Shown here piece by piece: positions 42,999 through 52,100 of a stretch of DNA of 64,000 bases (its first letter is position 1; each line of letters opens with the position of its first letter). The stretch covers positions 47,624 through 111,623 of the forward strand of contig NZ_JBBMFJ010000007.1 of the NCBI RefSeq assembly GCF_040096075.1, given 5' to 3'. The notes beneath the pieces are model-generated. The model did no database searches, was not told where the DNA came from, and saw only the letters and a list, made by a program, of their open reading frames with translations. The DNA comes from Brotaphodocola faecis (GTDB lineage: Bacteria > Bacillota > Clostridia > Lachnospirales > Lachnospiraceae). The translations under genes and the position numbers were made by a program.

Positions 42999-43826
42999 AT
43001 GAAAAACAAAGAAAATCAGGCGCTTTGGACGGCTTTTCGGCTGCTTGGCCCACTCCTCTTTTATGAGCTTTGCACAGAGGCTGTGGGGGTGGCATGTTCT
43101 TTATTTGGTACACAGAATGCCCTGACTGTGACCGGAGGCGGGGCATTTCTGGCGCTTCCGTTTCTGTATGCAGCATACCGGAAAAGGCAGGCAGCAGAGG
43201 AAGCACAGAAAAGGCGTGCGCCGGTGCAGAACATGGATCCGACACAGCGGGCTGGCAGGGTGCCGTGCACAGGTCAGCAGCAGCGCCGGAGACGTCTGTT
43301 AGCAGGCTGTGTATGCTCAGCTCTGGCCGGCATAGGTGCATGCCTGTGCCTGAACGTGCTTTTGCAGTTTCTGCTTCCGCCGTCTGACGGGTGGGACAGC
43401 ACACGGGAGACCGTATACGGCGCTTCTTTGGCTGTACAGGTTCTGGTGACGGTGGTGCTTGCGCCTTTGACTGAGGAGGTTCTGTTTCGCGGCCTGATCC
43501 GGACAGAACTGAGAACCCATATGAAACCGCGCGCGGCGGCCCTTCTGGGCGCCCTGTTGTTTGGCCTTTATCACGGGAATATTAGCCAGGGTATTTATGC
43601 GTTTCTTCTGGCATTGTGTCTGGAACCGGTATGTGAATGGAGCGGATGTCTGCTTCCGGCAGTGTTTTTGCACGTGGGAGCCAATGGGGCAGCCATCTGT
43701 TTTACGGCTCTGGAGTCCGGCATGCCGGCAGCATCCGGGGGACAGTCCGCTTTGGCCGTGGCAGCAGGAATGCTTCTGACCGCGGCAGCGTTATATAAAA
43801 CCAAGGAGGTTTTTTGTAAATCATGA
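42999..43826 (+). CDS. CPBP-family intramembrane metalloprotease
   Basis: The 275-residue membrane protein has the Abi/CPBP motifs in its C-terminal half: TEEVLFRG (EExxxR), FGLYHGN and HVGANG, which together form the metal and catalytic site of Rce1-like proteases. Five or six helices are visible, and residues 60-95 are basic and Gln-rich. Such proteins process prenylated or bacteriocin peptides or act in immunity; the substrate is unknown. The stop overlaps the glycosyltransferase start (ATGA), so they are translationally coupled. Confidence 0.85.
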   Translation: MKNKENQALWTAFRLLGPLLFYELCTEAVGVACSLFGTQNALTVTGGGAFLALPFLYAAYRKRQAAEEAQKRRAPVQNMDPTQRAGRVPCTGQQQRRRRLLAGCVCSALAGIGACLCLNVLLQFLLPPSDGWDSTRETVYGASLAVQVLVTVVLAPLTEEVLFRGLIRTELRTHMKPRAAALLGALLFGLYHGNISQGIYAFLLALCLEPVCEWSGCLLPAVFLHVGANGAAICFTALESGMPAASGGQSALAVAAGMLLTAAALYKTKEVFCKS

Positions 43827-44842
43827 AATTATTATCCATTGCAATTCCCTGTTATAATTCTGAGGCCTATATGAGAAACTGCATCGAGTCCCTGCTTCCG
43901 GGCGGAAACGAGGTGGAGATCCTGATCGTGGACGACGGCTCCACCAAGGATAACACTGCCCAGATCGCGGACGAGTATGAGGCACGCTATCCGGGCATCT
44001 GCCGCGCCATCCATCAGGAGAACGGCGGTCACGGCGAGGCCGTAAATGCAGGCCTGCGGGCAGCAACCGGTATTTACTTTAAAGTAGTGGACAGTGATGA
44101 CTGGGTCAATGCAGAAGCCTACAAAGAGGTTCTGGAGACCCTGCGCAGCTTTGTGATGGGCAATCAGACCTTGGACATGCTTATCACGAACTTTGTGTAC
44201 GAGAAGCAGGGCGCAAAGCACAAGCGCGTCATGCAGTACCGCACGGCCTTGCCGAAACGTCAGCTCTGCACCTGGAAGGATGTCAAGGTGTTTATGCTGG
44301 GCCAGTACATCCTCATGCACTCTGTCATCTACCGTACCCAGATGTTAAAGGAGTGCGGACTGGAGCTGCCGAAGCATACCTTCTATGTGGATAATATTTT
44401 CGTATTCCAGCCGCTGCCGTATGTGAAGACCTTCTACTACCTGGATGTAAACTTCTACCGCTATTTCATTGGCAGACAGGATCAGTCCGTCAACGAGCAG
44501 GTTATGATCGGCCGCATCGACCAGCAGCTTTTGGTAACCCGCCTCATGCTGGGCTACTACCACAGCGCAAAGATCACCAATCATAAGCTCCGCCATTACA
44601 TGGTCCGCTACCTGGAGATCATGATGACCATTTCTTCCATCCTGGCCATCAAGTCCGGCACGGATGAGAACATGGCCAAGAAAAAGCAGCTCTGGGAAAA
44701 TTTAAGAGAGCAGGATCTGGCTCTGTACATGCGCCTGCGCTGGGGCTTTTTAGGCCAGAGCATGAACCTTCCGGGCAAGAGCGGCCGCACCGTATCCATT
44801 GCCGGTTACAAGATCAGCCAGAAGTTCTTTGGATTTAACTAG
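43823..44842 (+). CDS. Family 2 glycosyltransferase
   Basis: The 339-residue GT-A enzyme has AIPCYNSEAYMRNCIESLL, VDDGSTKDNT, NGGHGEAVN and the metal-binding DSDDW. A C-terminal helical part follows without membrane segments. It probably adds sugars to a cell-surface polymer. AAGGAGG precedes its ATG inside the end of the CPBP gene. Confidence 0.9.
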   Translation: MKLLSIAIPCYNSEAYMRNCIESLLPGGNEVEILIVDDGSTKDNTAQIADEYEARYPGICRAIHQENGGHGEAVNAGLRAATGIYFKVVDSDDWVNAEAYKEVLETLRSFVMGNQTLDMLITNFVYEKQGAKHKRVMQYRTALPKRQLCTWKDVKVFMLGQYILMHSVIYRTQMLKECGLELPKHTFYVDNIFVFQPLPYVKTFYYLDVNFYRYFIGRQDQSVNEQVMIGRIDQQLLVTRLMLGYYHSAKITNHKLRHYMVRYLEIMMTISSILAIKSGTDENMAKKKQLWENLREQDLALYMRLRWGFLGQSMNLPGKSGRTVSIAGYKISQKFFGFN

Positions 44843-44885
44843 TATAATCCACTTTAAATAGTGCAGCTGCTGGGGGAAATTTAGA

Positions 44886-44913
44886 TTGACATATCCAGAA
44901 AAATACTTATAAT
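44886..44913 (+). promoter_or_regulatory. Promoter of the preQ1 operon
   Basis: Perfect TTGACA (44886-44891) and TATAAT (44908-44913) are 16 bp apart, about 25 bp before the riboswitch. Confidence 0.85.
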
Positions 44914-44934
44914 AGACATATCGCATAAAAATGC

Positions 44935-44980
44935 GCGACAGTTCGTTTGTACCATCCTGTCGTTAAATAAAACCAGGGCT
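44935..44980 (+). promoter_or_regulatory. preQ1-I riboswitch
   Basis: P1 is CGACAG (44936-44941) with CTGTCG (44957-44962). The loop begins TTCGTTTGTACCATC and the A-rich tail is TTAAATAAAACCAGGG, as in the Thermoanaerobacter-type aptamer (TTAACAAAACAAGG). It stands before a complete preQ1 synthesis operon. The tail AGGGCT (44975-44980) can pair with AGCCCT of the downstream terminator. Confidence 0.8.
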
Positions 44981-45005
44981 GCTAAGAAGACTTTTTATGT
45001 AATTT

Positions 45006-45042
45006 AGCCCTGTAGGTGTGTATACATTTACAGGGCTTTCTA
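45006..45042 (+). terminator. preQ1 riboswitch terminator
   Basis: AGCCCTGTA (45006-45014) pairs with TACAGGGCT (45029-45037), followed by TTCTAT. The 5' arm can instead pair with AGGGCT of the aptamer tail, giving mutually exclusive structures. Confidence 0.8.
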
Positions 45043-45120
45043 TATGTGCTCATAGTGGGGCACGTTCTTTTCTAAGCAATTCTGTTTTTATAATTCCCAG
45101 ATTATATAGGAGATATTAGT

Positions 45121-45540
45121 ATGTATTATTTAAAAACCGAGAGCAGCTTTGATTCTGCACATTTTCTTAAAGGGTATGACGGAAAATGCAGGAATCTTCA
45201 TGGACACCGTTGGAGAGTTGTTGTTGAAATAGCAGCAGACCAGTTAAAGGATGAAGGGCAGACAAGAGGAATGCTTGTGGATTTCTCTGATTTAAAAAAT
45301 GCCTTGAAGGATATCTGTAATGATTTTGACCACAGCTTGATTTATGAAAAAGGTTCTCTTAAAGGTGCGACAATTGCTGCTTTACAGGCGGAGGAGTTTC
45401 GTATGATTGAAGTTGGTTTCAGACCTACTGCGGAGCATTTTTCAAAATATTTCTATGAGCTGATGAGTGAAAAAGGCTTTCCAATCCACAGGGTGGAAGT
45501 ATATGAGACACCTAATAACCTGGCAGCATACGAAGAATAA
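45121..45540 (+). CDS. queD: 6-carboxy-5,6,7,8-tetrahydropterin synthase
   Basis: The 139-residue PTPS-family enzyme converts dihydroneopterin triphosphate to 6-carboxytetrahydropterin. Zinc ligands are FDSAHFL and NLHGH, the catalytic Cys is in GKCRNLHGH, and VDFSDLK and TAEHFSKYF follow. First gene of the preQ1 operon, after the riboswitch. Confidence 0.94.
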   Translation: MYYLKTESSFDSAHFLKGYDGKCRNLHGHRWRVVVEIAADQLKDEGQTRGMLVDFSDLKNALKDICNDFDHSLIYEKGSLKGATIAALQAEEFRMIEVGFRPTAEHFSKYFYELMSEKGFPIHRVEVYETPNNLAAYEE

Positions 45541-45555
45541 AGGAAAGAAACTAAT

Positions 45556-46221
45556 ATGAAAGTTGTTGAGAAATTTATAAGTATTAATGGAGAGGGAAGA
45601 AGAGCCGGAGAATTGGCGGTGTTTATCAGATTCAAGGGCTGTAACTTAAACTGCTCCTACTGTGACACAAAGTGGGCCAATGAGCCAGCTTGTGATTATG
45701 AGGAGCTTTCGCCGGATGATATTTGCGAATATGTCAGTGAGACAGGCATTAAAAATGTGACGCTGACAGGGGGAGAGCCTTTATTACAGAAGGATATTAG
45801 AAGTTTAGTAGAAAAGTTATTGAATAAATCGGACATCAGAGTAGAGATAGAAACTAATGGGGCTGTTGATATTGCTCCCCTTGCCAATGCATTTTCAAAA
45901 GAAAAGCTTAGCCTTACTATGGATTACAAGCTGCCATCCAGCGGCTGTGAGGAGAAAATGCTTCTCTCCAATATGGAAGCTCTAAGAAAGCAGGACACAG
46001 TCAAGTTTGTTTCGGGCAGTGTCAAGGATTTGGAATGTGCAGAGAAAATAATTGGAAAATTTCATCTGACAGAAAGGTGCCAGGTATTCATAAGTCCAGT
46101 ATTTGGTTCAATTGAGCCAGTGGAAATCGTGAATTTCATGACCAGTAAAAGGATGAATGACGTGCGTCTTCAGATTCAGATGCATAAGGTAATCTGGGAC
46201 CCGGAGGAAAGGGGCGTATAA
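45556..46221 (+). CDS. queE: 7-carboxy-7-deazaguanine synthase
   Basis: The 221-residue radical-SAM enzyme makes CDG. The cluster motif CNLNCSYC has the CX3CX2C spacing, and TGGEPLLQ is the SAM-binding segment. It overlaps the next gene by one base (TAATG). Confidence 0.94.
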   Translation: MKVVEKFISINGEGRRAGELAVFIRFKGCNLNCSYCDTKWANEPACDYEELSPDDICEYVSETGIKNVTLTGGEPLLQKDIRSLVEKLLNKSDIRVEIETNGAVDIAPLANAFSKEKLSLTMDYKLPSSGCEEKMLLSNMEALRKQDTVKFVSGSVKDLECAEKIIGKFHLTERCQVFISPVFGSIEPVEIVNFMTSKRMNDVRLQIQMHKVIWDPEERGV

Positions 46222-46790
46222 TGATAGATACGAAAGCGATTGAGGAGCATATTAGAGGGATTCTTGTTGCGTTGGGCGACGACCCCGAGAGGGAGGGCTT
46301 AAAGGATACACCAAAGCGAGTCGCGAAGATGTACGAGGAGGTCTTTCTTGGGATGAATTACTCCAATCACGAAATTGCGCAGATGTTTGATAAGACATTT
46401 GAGGATGGAATTGAGGAGCTTGATACTTCAAAGGTTGTAGTTATGAAGGACATCGACCTGTTTTCTTACTGCGAGCACCATATGGCACTTATGTATGATT
46501 TGAAGGCAACAGTTGCGTACATTCCTAATGGGAAGGTTATAGGCTTATCAAAGATTGCAAGAATATGCGATATGGTTGGAAGAAGACTGCAGTTACAGGA
46601 AAGAATCGGTCAGGATATTGCGGACATTATGGCAGAGATAACAGGAAGCGAGGATGTTGCAGTGGTGCTTGAAGGATATCACAGCTGTGTGTCGGCAAGA
46701 GGAATTAAGAAAAACAACACGAGAACAATGACTGTAGAGTTAAGAGGAAGCTTTAAGGAGGATGCAGCATTACAAATGTATCTAAGATAG
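46221..46790 (+). CDS. folE: GTP cyclohydrolase I
   Basis: The 189-residue FolE converts GTP to dihydroneopterin triphosphate, which feeds QueD. Zn ligands Cys in YCEHH and CVSARG, and GKVIGLSKIARI are present. Its position inside the que operon suggests supply of the pterin for preQ1 rather than only folate. Confidence 0.95.
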   Translation: MIDTKAIEEHIRGILVALGDDPEREGLKDTPKRVAKMYEEVFLGMNYSNHEIAQMFDKTFEDGIEELDTSKVVVMKDIDLFSYCEHHMALMYDLKATVAYIPNGKVIGLSKIARICDMVGRRLQLQERIGQDIADIMAEITGSEDVAVVLEGYHSCVSARGIKKNNTRTMTVELRGSFKEDAALQMYLR

Positions 46791-46802
46791 GAGAGATGAG
46801 TT

Positions 46803-47486
46803 ATGAAAGCATTAGTATTATCAAGCGGTGGCGTGGATTCCACTACGGCACTGGCATTGGCAGTGAGCCGATATGGAAAGGACAATGTAATTGCTCTGTC
46901 AGTTTCTTATGGACAGAAGCACGATAAAGAAATTCAGGCGGCAAAGGCAGTTTCTGCATTTTACGGAGTTGAGCAGTTATTCTTGGATCTGAGTAAGATT
47001 TTTCAATATAGCAACTGCTCTTTATTGCAGCAGTCTACAGAGGAAATTCCAGAGGAGAGTTATGCCAAGCAGATTGAAAAGACGGAGGGCGAAAAGCCTG
47101 TAAGCACCTATGTGCCATTTCGAAATGGACTGTTTCTTTCATCGGCGGCAAGCATTGCACTAAGCAAGGACTGTAGCGTGATTCTTTATGGCGCACATGC
47201 AGATGATTCAGCCGGTTTTGCCTATCCAGACTGTTCACCGATGTTTAATGATGCTATGAATCAGGCAATTTTTGAGGGCTCAGGACATCAGTTAAAGGTG
47301 GAGGCGCCATTTGTGAATATGACTAAGGCGGAGGTGGTGAAGATGGGCTTAGAGCTTAACGCACCATACGAGCTTACATGGTCCTGCTATGAAGGAAAGG
47401 ATGTGCCTTGCGGCAAATGTGGAACCTGTATCGACAGAGCGGCTGCATTTGCAGCAAATGGGGTAAGTGACCCTGCAATAAACTAA
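46803..47486 (+). CDS. queC: 7-cyano-7-deazaguanine synthase
   Basis: The 227-residue ATP-dependent enzyme makes preQ0. It has the PP-loop SGGVDSTTA at the start and a C-terminal zinc site (VPCGKCGTC with an upstream SCYEG Cys). AGGAGAG precedes the ATG. Confidence 0.95.
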   Translation: MKALVLSSGGVDSTTALALAVSRYGKDNVIALSVSYGQKHDKEIQAAKAVSAFYGVEQLFLDLSKIFQYSNCSLLQQSTEEIPEESYAKQIEKTEGEKPVSTYVPFRNGLFLSSAASIALSKDCSVILYGAHADDSAGFAYPDCSPMFNDAMNQAIFEGSGHQLKVEAPFVNMTKAEVVKMGLELNAPYELTWSCYEGKDVPCGKCGTCIDRAAAFAANGVSDPAIN

Positions 47487-47501
47487 AAATTGGAGAAAGC
47501 T

Positions 47502-47984
47502 ATGAGAGAAAAAGAGAATTTAACATTATTAGGCAACCAGCAGAACAATTACGAGACAGATTACAACCCTGGCCTGCTTGAAACATTTGTAAACAAACAT
47601 CCAGAAAATGATTATTTCGTGAAGTTTAACTGCCCGGAATTCACAAGTCTCTGTCCAATTACAGGGCAGCCTGATTTCGCAAACATTATTATTTCGTATG
47701 TCCCAGGCGAGAGAATGGTGGAAAGCAAGAGCTTAAAGCTGTACCTGTTTTCATTCCGTAATCATGGGGATTTTCACGAGGACTGCGTGAACGTGATTAT
47801 GAAGGATTTGATTAAGCTGATGGAGCCAAAGTATATTGAAGTGTGGGGTAAATTCACACCCCGTGGTGGAATTTCCATTGATCCATACTGCAATTATGGA
47901 AAGCCAGGAACTAAGTGGGAAGATGTGGCATTCAACCGTATGGCAAATCATGATATGTATCCGGAGAAGGTGGATAATAGGTAA
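47502..47984 (+). CDS. queF: NADPH-dependent 7-cyano-7-deazaguanine reductase
   Basis: The 160-residue type I QueF reduces preQ0 to preQ1. Catalytic Cys and Asp are in FTSLCPITGQPD, and the QueF motif is ESKSLKLYLFSFR. ATG 47502 follows GGAG; an in-frame TTG at 47490 is less likely. It completes the GTP-to-preQ1 pathway; tgt and queA are not in the window. The operon is visibly AT-richer than its flanks. Confidence 0.94.
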   Translation: MREKENLTLLGNQQNNYETDYNPGLLETFVNKHPENDYFVKFNCPEFTSLCPITGQPDFANIIISYVPGERMVESKSLKLYLFSFRNHGDFHEDCVNVIMKDLIKLMEPKYIEVWGKFTPRGGISIDPYCNYGKPGTKWEDVAFNRMANHDMYPEKVDNR

Positions 47985-48096
47985 AATAACATTACTAAAT
48001 TTCGTGCAATGCACAAAGAATTTATAAAAAATTTAGAATTGACGATAGTTTTAAAATAGTGTATCATTATGCTGTTAGTGCTTTACTGAGAAAAAA

Positions 48097-48231
48097 GTAC
48101 AACTGTCCGGTAGGTCTGCGCACTTGCTGCGCTGACCGTAAGAAAACATAAGCGGGCAGGCAAAAATCCCATCGACGAAGTCGATCTGGAATGGATTTTT
48201 GCTCGTATCTGAGAAGGTACTGAACAGATAT
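48097..48231 (-). mobile_element. Diverged full-length MITE-like repeat, copy C
   Basis: This 135-bp copy in reverse orientation retains the GGTCTGCGC...GCGCTGACC hairpin and the GGCAAAAATCC...GGATTTTTGC stem. The inner hairpin reads ATCGACGAAGTCGAT where copies A and B read ATTGCCTTCGGCAAT (reverse ATTGCCGAAGGCAAT), so paired bases changed together. The ends are degraded (GTACAACTGTCCGGTA; GTACTGAACAGATAT) and no duplication is clear. Confidence 0.75.
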
Positions 48232-48316
48232 GAAAGTAATAATGAGCAAGATACCGGTACACATGTTTGTATCTGTTTCTTACATGAAACAGGGTGGTTT
48301 CAAAACAGAGAAGATT

Positions 48317-48346
48317 TCCGTCCCTGAAAAGGGGCGGATTTTTTAT
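48317..48346 (+). terminator. Intrinsic terminator in the queF-dctQ gap
   Basis: TCCGTCCCT pairs with AGGGGCGGA around GAAA and is followed by TTTTTT. It may end the que transcript or an unrecognised short RNA starting upstream (TGTTTC/GAAACA hairpin at 48272-48291). Confidence 0.75.
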
Positions 48347-48409
48347 TCTGAATATCAGAATGCGCCATTGGCGTATCTGCAGATTACCTGATCTCCAATT
48401 GCGCGGGGC

Positions 48410-48493
48410 GACTGCCGACAGCAGGCCTTCCGCATTCTGGATGTCTGAAAATCTTAAATTTAATCTATACATTGAGTGACTGCCGACAGCAGG
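48410..48493 (+). repeat. Pair of 16-bp direct repeats
   Basis: GACTGCCGACAGCAGG occurs at 48410-48425 and 48478-48493, 68 bp apart; each contains a small CTGC/GCAG dyad. They lie 120-200 bp before the TRAP genes. The rest of the 627-bp gap holds repeat copy C, the terminator and a TAACAGGG/CCCTGTTA dyad (48551-48574); no gene is seen. Confidence 0.6.
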
Positions 48494-48611
48494 TTCTTTG
48501 TATGCCAGAATTCCGAAACAAAACAGAACAAGTAGTACTCTGAAAAATTGTAACAGGGGAATTATGCCCTGTTATGAGGTATCACATCAAAGGGAAAGGG
48601 GTTAAGGGTAT

Positions 48612-49103
48612 ATGAAAACCTACAAGAAACTTATGAATGCCCTCGCAGGCCTGGAAAAGCTGGTGCTGGAAATCGCAACCGTGCTGATTCTGGTCCTGAC
48701 AGTGGGAAATGTATTTTCACGAAAAGTCATTCATCAGTCCTGGTCATTTACCGAGGAACTGGTTGTTGCCGTTTTCGTACTGATCACGCTGCTTGCCGCA
48801 GCGCTGGCATGCCGGGAAGGGGAACTGGTCAATCTGACACTTCTCACAGACCGTCTTCCGGCACAGGTGAGAAAGGTGTTTTTGCTTCTCAGCACCATTC
48901 TTTCCGTAGCGTTTACCGCAGTATTATTCAAGTATGGCCTGGATAAGGTCATCACCCAGATGCAGAACGGCAAGCGCACCTTCGTGCTGAACTGGCCAGA
49001 GTGGATCTTCTGGTCCTTCGTGCCGATCGGCGCAGCCTGCATGATCCTGCATTTTATTGAGTTTTATCTTGACAGCTGTGGAAAGGAGGACGATGACAAA
49101 TGA
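48612..49103 (+). CDS. dctQ: TRAP transporter small permease (DctQ)
   Basis: The 163-residue protein has four hydrophobic helices and the DctQ pattern (VLILVLTVGNVFSRKVIHQSWSFTEEL, ALACREGELVNLTLL). TRAP transporters import organic acids using a Na+ gradient. Its stop overlaps the start of the large permease by four bases (ATGA), so both are made in fixed ratio. AAAGGGG is the ribosome site. Confidence 0.9.
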   Translation: MKTYKKLMNALAGLEKLVLEIATVLILVLTVGNVFSRKVIHQSWSFTEELVVAVFVLITLLAAALACREGELVNLTLLTDRLPAQVRKVFLLLSTILSVAFTAVLFKYGLDKVITQMQNGKRTFVLNWPEWIFWSFVPIGAACMILHFIEFYLDSCGKEDDDK

Positions 49104-52100
49104 TCAGTGCAGTATTGTTTGTTTCCTTTTTCATTTTCCTGATCATGGGTATTCCGATCGGAATCTGCCTCGGTCTTTCTTCCGTATGCGCGATTCTGTA
49201 TTCCGGAACATCCTTAACGATCGTTGCAACCAACATGTATTCCGGCATCAGTAAGTTTTTGCTGCTTGCTATTCCGTTTTTCGTATTATCCGGCAACATT
49301 ATGGCGAAGGCAGGCATTTCCAAGCGCCTGATCAAGTTCGTTAACACCTGTGTCGGACACAGAAGAGGCGGCATTGCTATTGTGTGCGTTATCGTAGCCT
49401 GCTTCTTTGGCGCGATCTCCGGTTCCGGCCCGGCTACCGTGGCGGCCCTGGGTGCAGTACTGATCCCGGCCATGATCGAGCAGGGCGGCTTCCCCGCATC
49501 GTTCTCCGCGGCGCTTATGGCAACGGCCAGCTCCATCGCCATTGTCATTCCGCCGAGTATCGCGTTCGTGGTTTACGCATCCATCACCGGTGTTTCCATT
49601 GCGGATATGTTCACCGCAGGAATCGTTCCGGGTATCTTAATGGGCGTGGCTTTAGTCATTGTGGTTATGATCGAGGCACGCAAGAATAACATTCAGTCCA
49701 GCCAGAAGCGCGCCAGCGGCAAAGAGCGCTGGGAGGCATTCAAGGATGCGTTCTGGGGACTGTTGATGCCGGTCATCATTCTGGGCGGTATTTACGGTGG
49801 CATCTTTACCCCGACTGAGGCAGCAGCCGTATCCGTAGTCTATGGCCTGTTTGTCGGCATCTTCATTTACAAGGAAGTAAGCTTTAAGGACCTGCGGGGA
49901 CTTCTGGTGGAGTCCGGAAAGACCACCGGCGGCATCATGCTCATTGTAGCAAGCGCGTCCCTGTTCTCCTTTGTATGTACTAAATTTGGTATTGCCCAGG
50001 CGGCATCCGATTTGCTGGGAAGCATTGCCCACAACCAGTTCACCTTCCTTCTGATCGTGAACGTGATCTTCCTGATCGCAGGCTGCTTCATCGACGCAAA
50101 CTCCGCGATGTACATCTTCATCCCGATCATGCTGCCGGTATGTAAGGCCCTGGGCTACGATGTGGTAGCGTTCGGTATCGTGGCAACGGTAAACCTGGCA
50201 ATCGGTCAGGTAACACCGCCGGTTGGCGTAAACCTGTTTGTTGCGATTTCCGTAAAACTGAAAAAAGGCATGGAAGTGGACATTCCGAAGATTTCCCGTG
50301 CCGTTATGCCGATGATCGGAGCTTCCATTCTGGTTCTGCTTCTGATCACCTATGTACCGTCTGTTTCCACCTTCCTTCCGAAGGCACTGGCAGGAGAGGG
50401 TTCTTACAGTGGAACCGTTGTGGCTTCCTCTGACAGTCAGGCAGATAGCGAAAAGGACGGCGGCAGCAAAGATTTTGATGAGATCGGTGATTACAGTAAT
50501 TTAGACTGGAAAGAGCAGACCTGGAACTTTACCTGCTCCACCACCGAGACCAGTACCTGGGCTGAGGGTGGCCGCAAGTTCGGCGAACTCATGGAGAAGG
50601 CAACCGGAGGAAAGGTTAAGGTCAATGTATACGCAGCAGACCAGCTGACCAACGGAAACCAGTCCGAGGGTATTCAGGCGCTGATGAATGGTGATCCGGT
50701 TCAGATTTCCATGCACAGCAACTTAATTTACTCTGCATTTGACCCGCGCTTCAACGTGGTATCCCTGCCGTACCTGTTCAGCTCTGTCGAGGAGGCTGAT
50801 GCCATGTTAGACGGCAAGGCTGGTGAGATGTTAAAAGACATCTTAAGTGACTATGGACTGCACTGCATGGGCATTGCGGAGAATGGTTTCCGTGAGCTGA
50901 CCAACAGCGTCCGTGAGATCAAGTCCGTGGATGATATGAAAAACCTGAAAATCCGTGTAGCGGGCAGCAACCTGCTCATGGAGTGCTATAAGCGCTGGGG
51001 CGCAGATGCCACCAATATGAACTGGTCCGAGACCTACACGGCGCTGCAGCAGAAGACCGTAGAGGGCCAGGAGAATCCGCTTCCGGCTATCGATGCCGCA
51101 AGCGTACAGGAAGTACAGCCGTACTGCTCCTTATGGAACGCAAACTACGACTGCCTGTTCTTCTGCATCAACCAGAAACTGTACGACAGCTTAACTCCGG
51201 AGCAGCAGGCTGTTGTGGATGAGGCTGGCATGAAGGCCGTTGATTACGAGCGTTACATCAACCGTGCCGGTGATGAGGAAATTATGAGCCGCTGGCAGAA
51301 TGACAACGGCGTAACCATTACCAAGTACGAGAATATGGATATTGATTCCTTCAAGAATGCCGTATCCGGCGTGGCTGAGTGGTATCAGAACGAGCTGGAA
51401 AACCAGGGATATATGGATGCAGCAGACCTGATCGCGGCATTTACCGAGAAATCCGGCAGCAGCATTGGCGCGGATTCTGTAGAGGATCACAGCGATCTTG
51501 GCTGGGAAGAGCAGACCTGGAACTTCACCTGCTCCACCACCGAGACCAGTACCTGGGCTGAGGGCGGCCGCAAGTTCGGTGAGCTGGTAGAAAAGGCAAC
51601 CGGCGGCAAGATCAAGGTCAACGTATACGCAGCAGACCAGCTGACCAACGGAAACCAGTCCGAGGGTATTCAGGCGCTGATCGACGGTGATCCGGTTCAG
51701 ATCTCCATGCACAGTAACTTAATCTACTCCGCATTTGACCCGCGCTTCAACGTGGTATCCCTGCCGTATCTGTTTGATTCTGTGGAGGACGCAGATGCCA
51801 TGTTAGACGGTGAGGCCGGTGAGATGTTAAAAGACATCTTAAACGAGTATGGCCTGCACTGCATGGGCATTGCGGAGAATGGTTTCCGTGAGCTGACCAA
51901 CAGCGTCCGTGAGATCAAGTCCGTGGATGATATGAAAAACTTGAAAATCCGTGTAGCGGGCAGCAACCTGCTCATGGAGTGCTATAAGCGCTGGGGCGCA
52001 GATGCCACCAATATGAACTGGTCCGAGACCTACACGGCGCTGCAGCAGAAGACCGTAGAGGGTCAGGAGAACCCGCTTCCGGCAATCGATGCCGCAAGCG

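Noticed and set aside
48235..48346. A riboswitch before the TRAP operon
   Set aside because: A hairpin and terminator are present, but no conserved core of a known riboswitch class could be recognised; listed only as a terminator.
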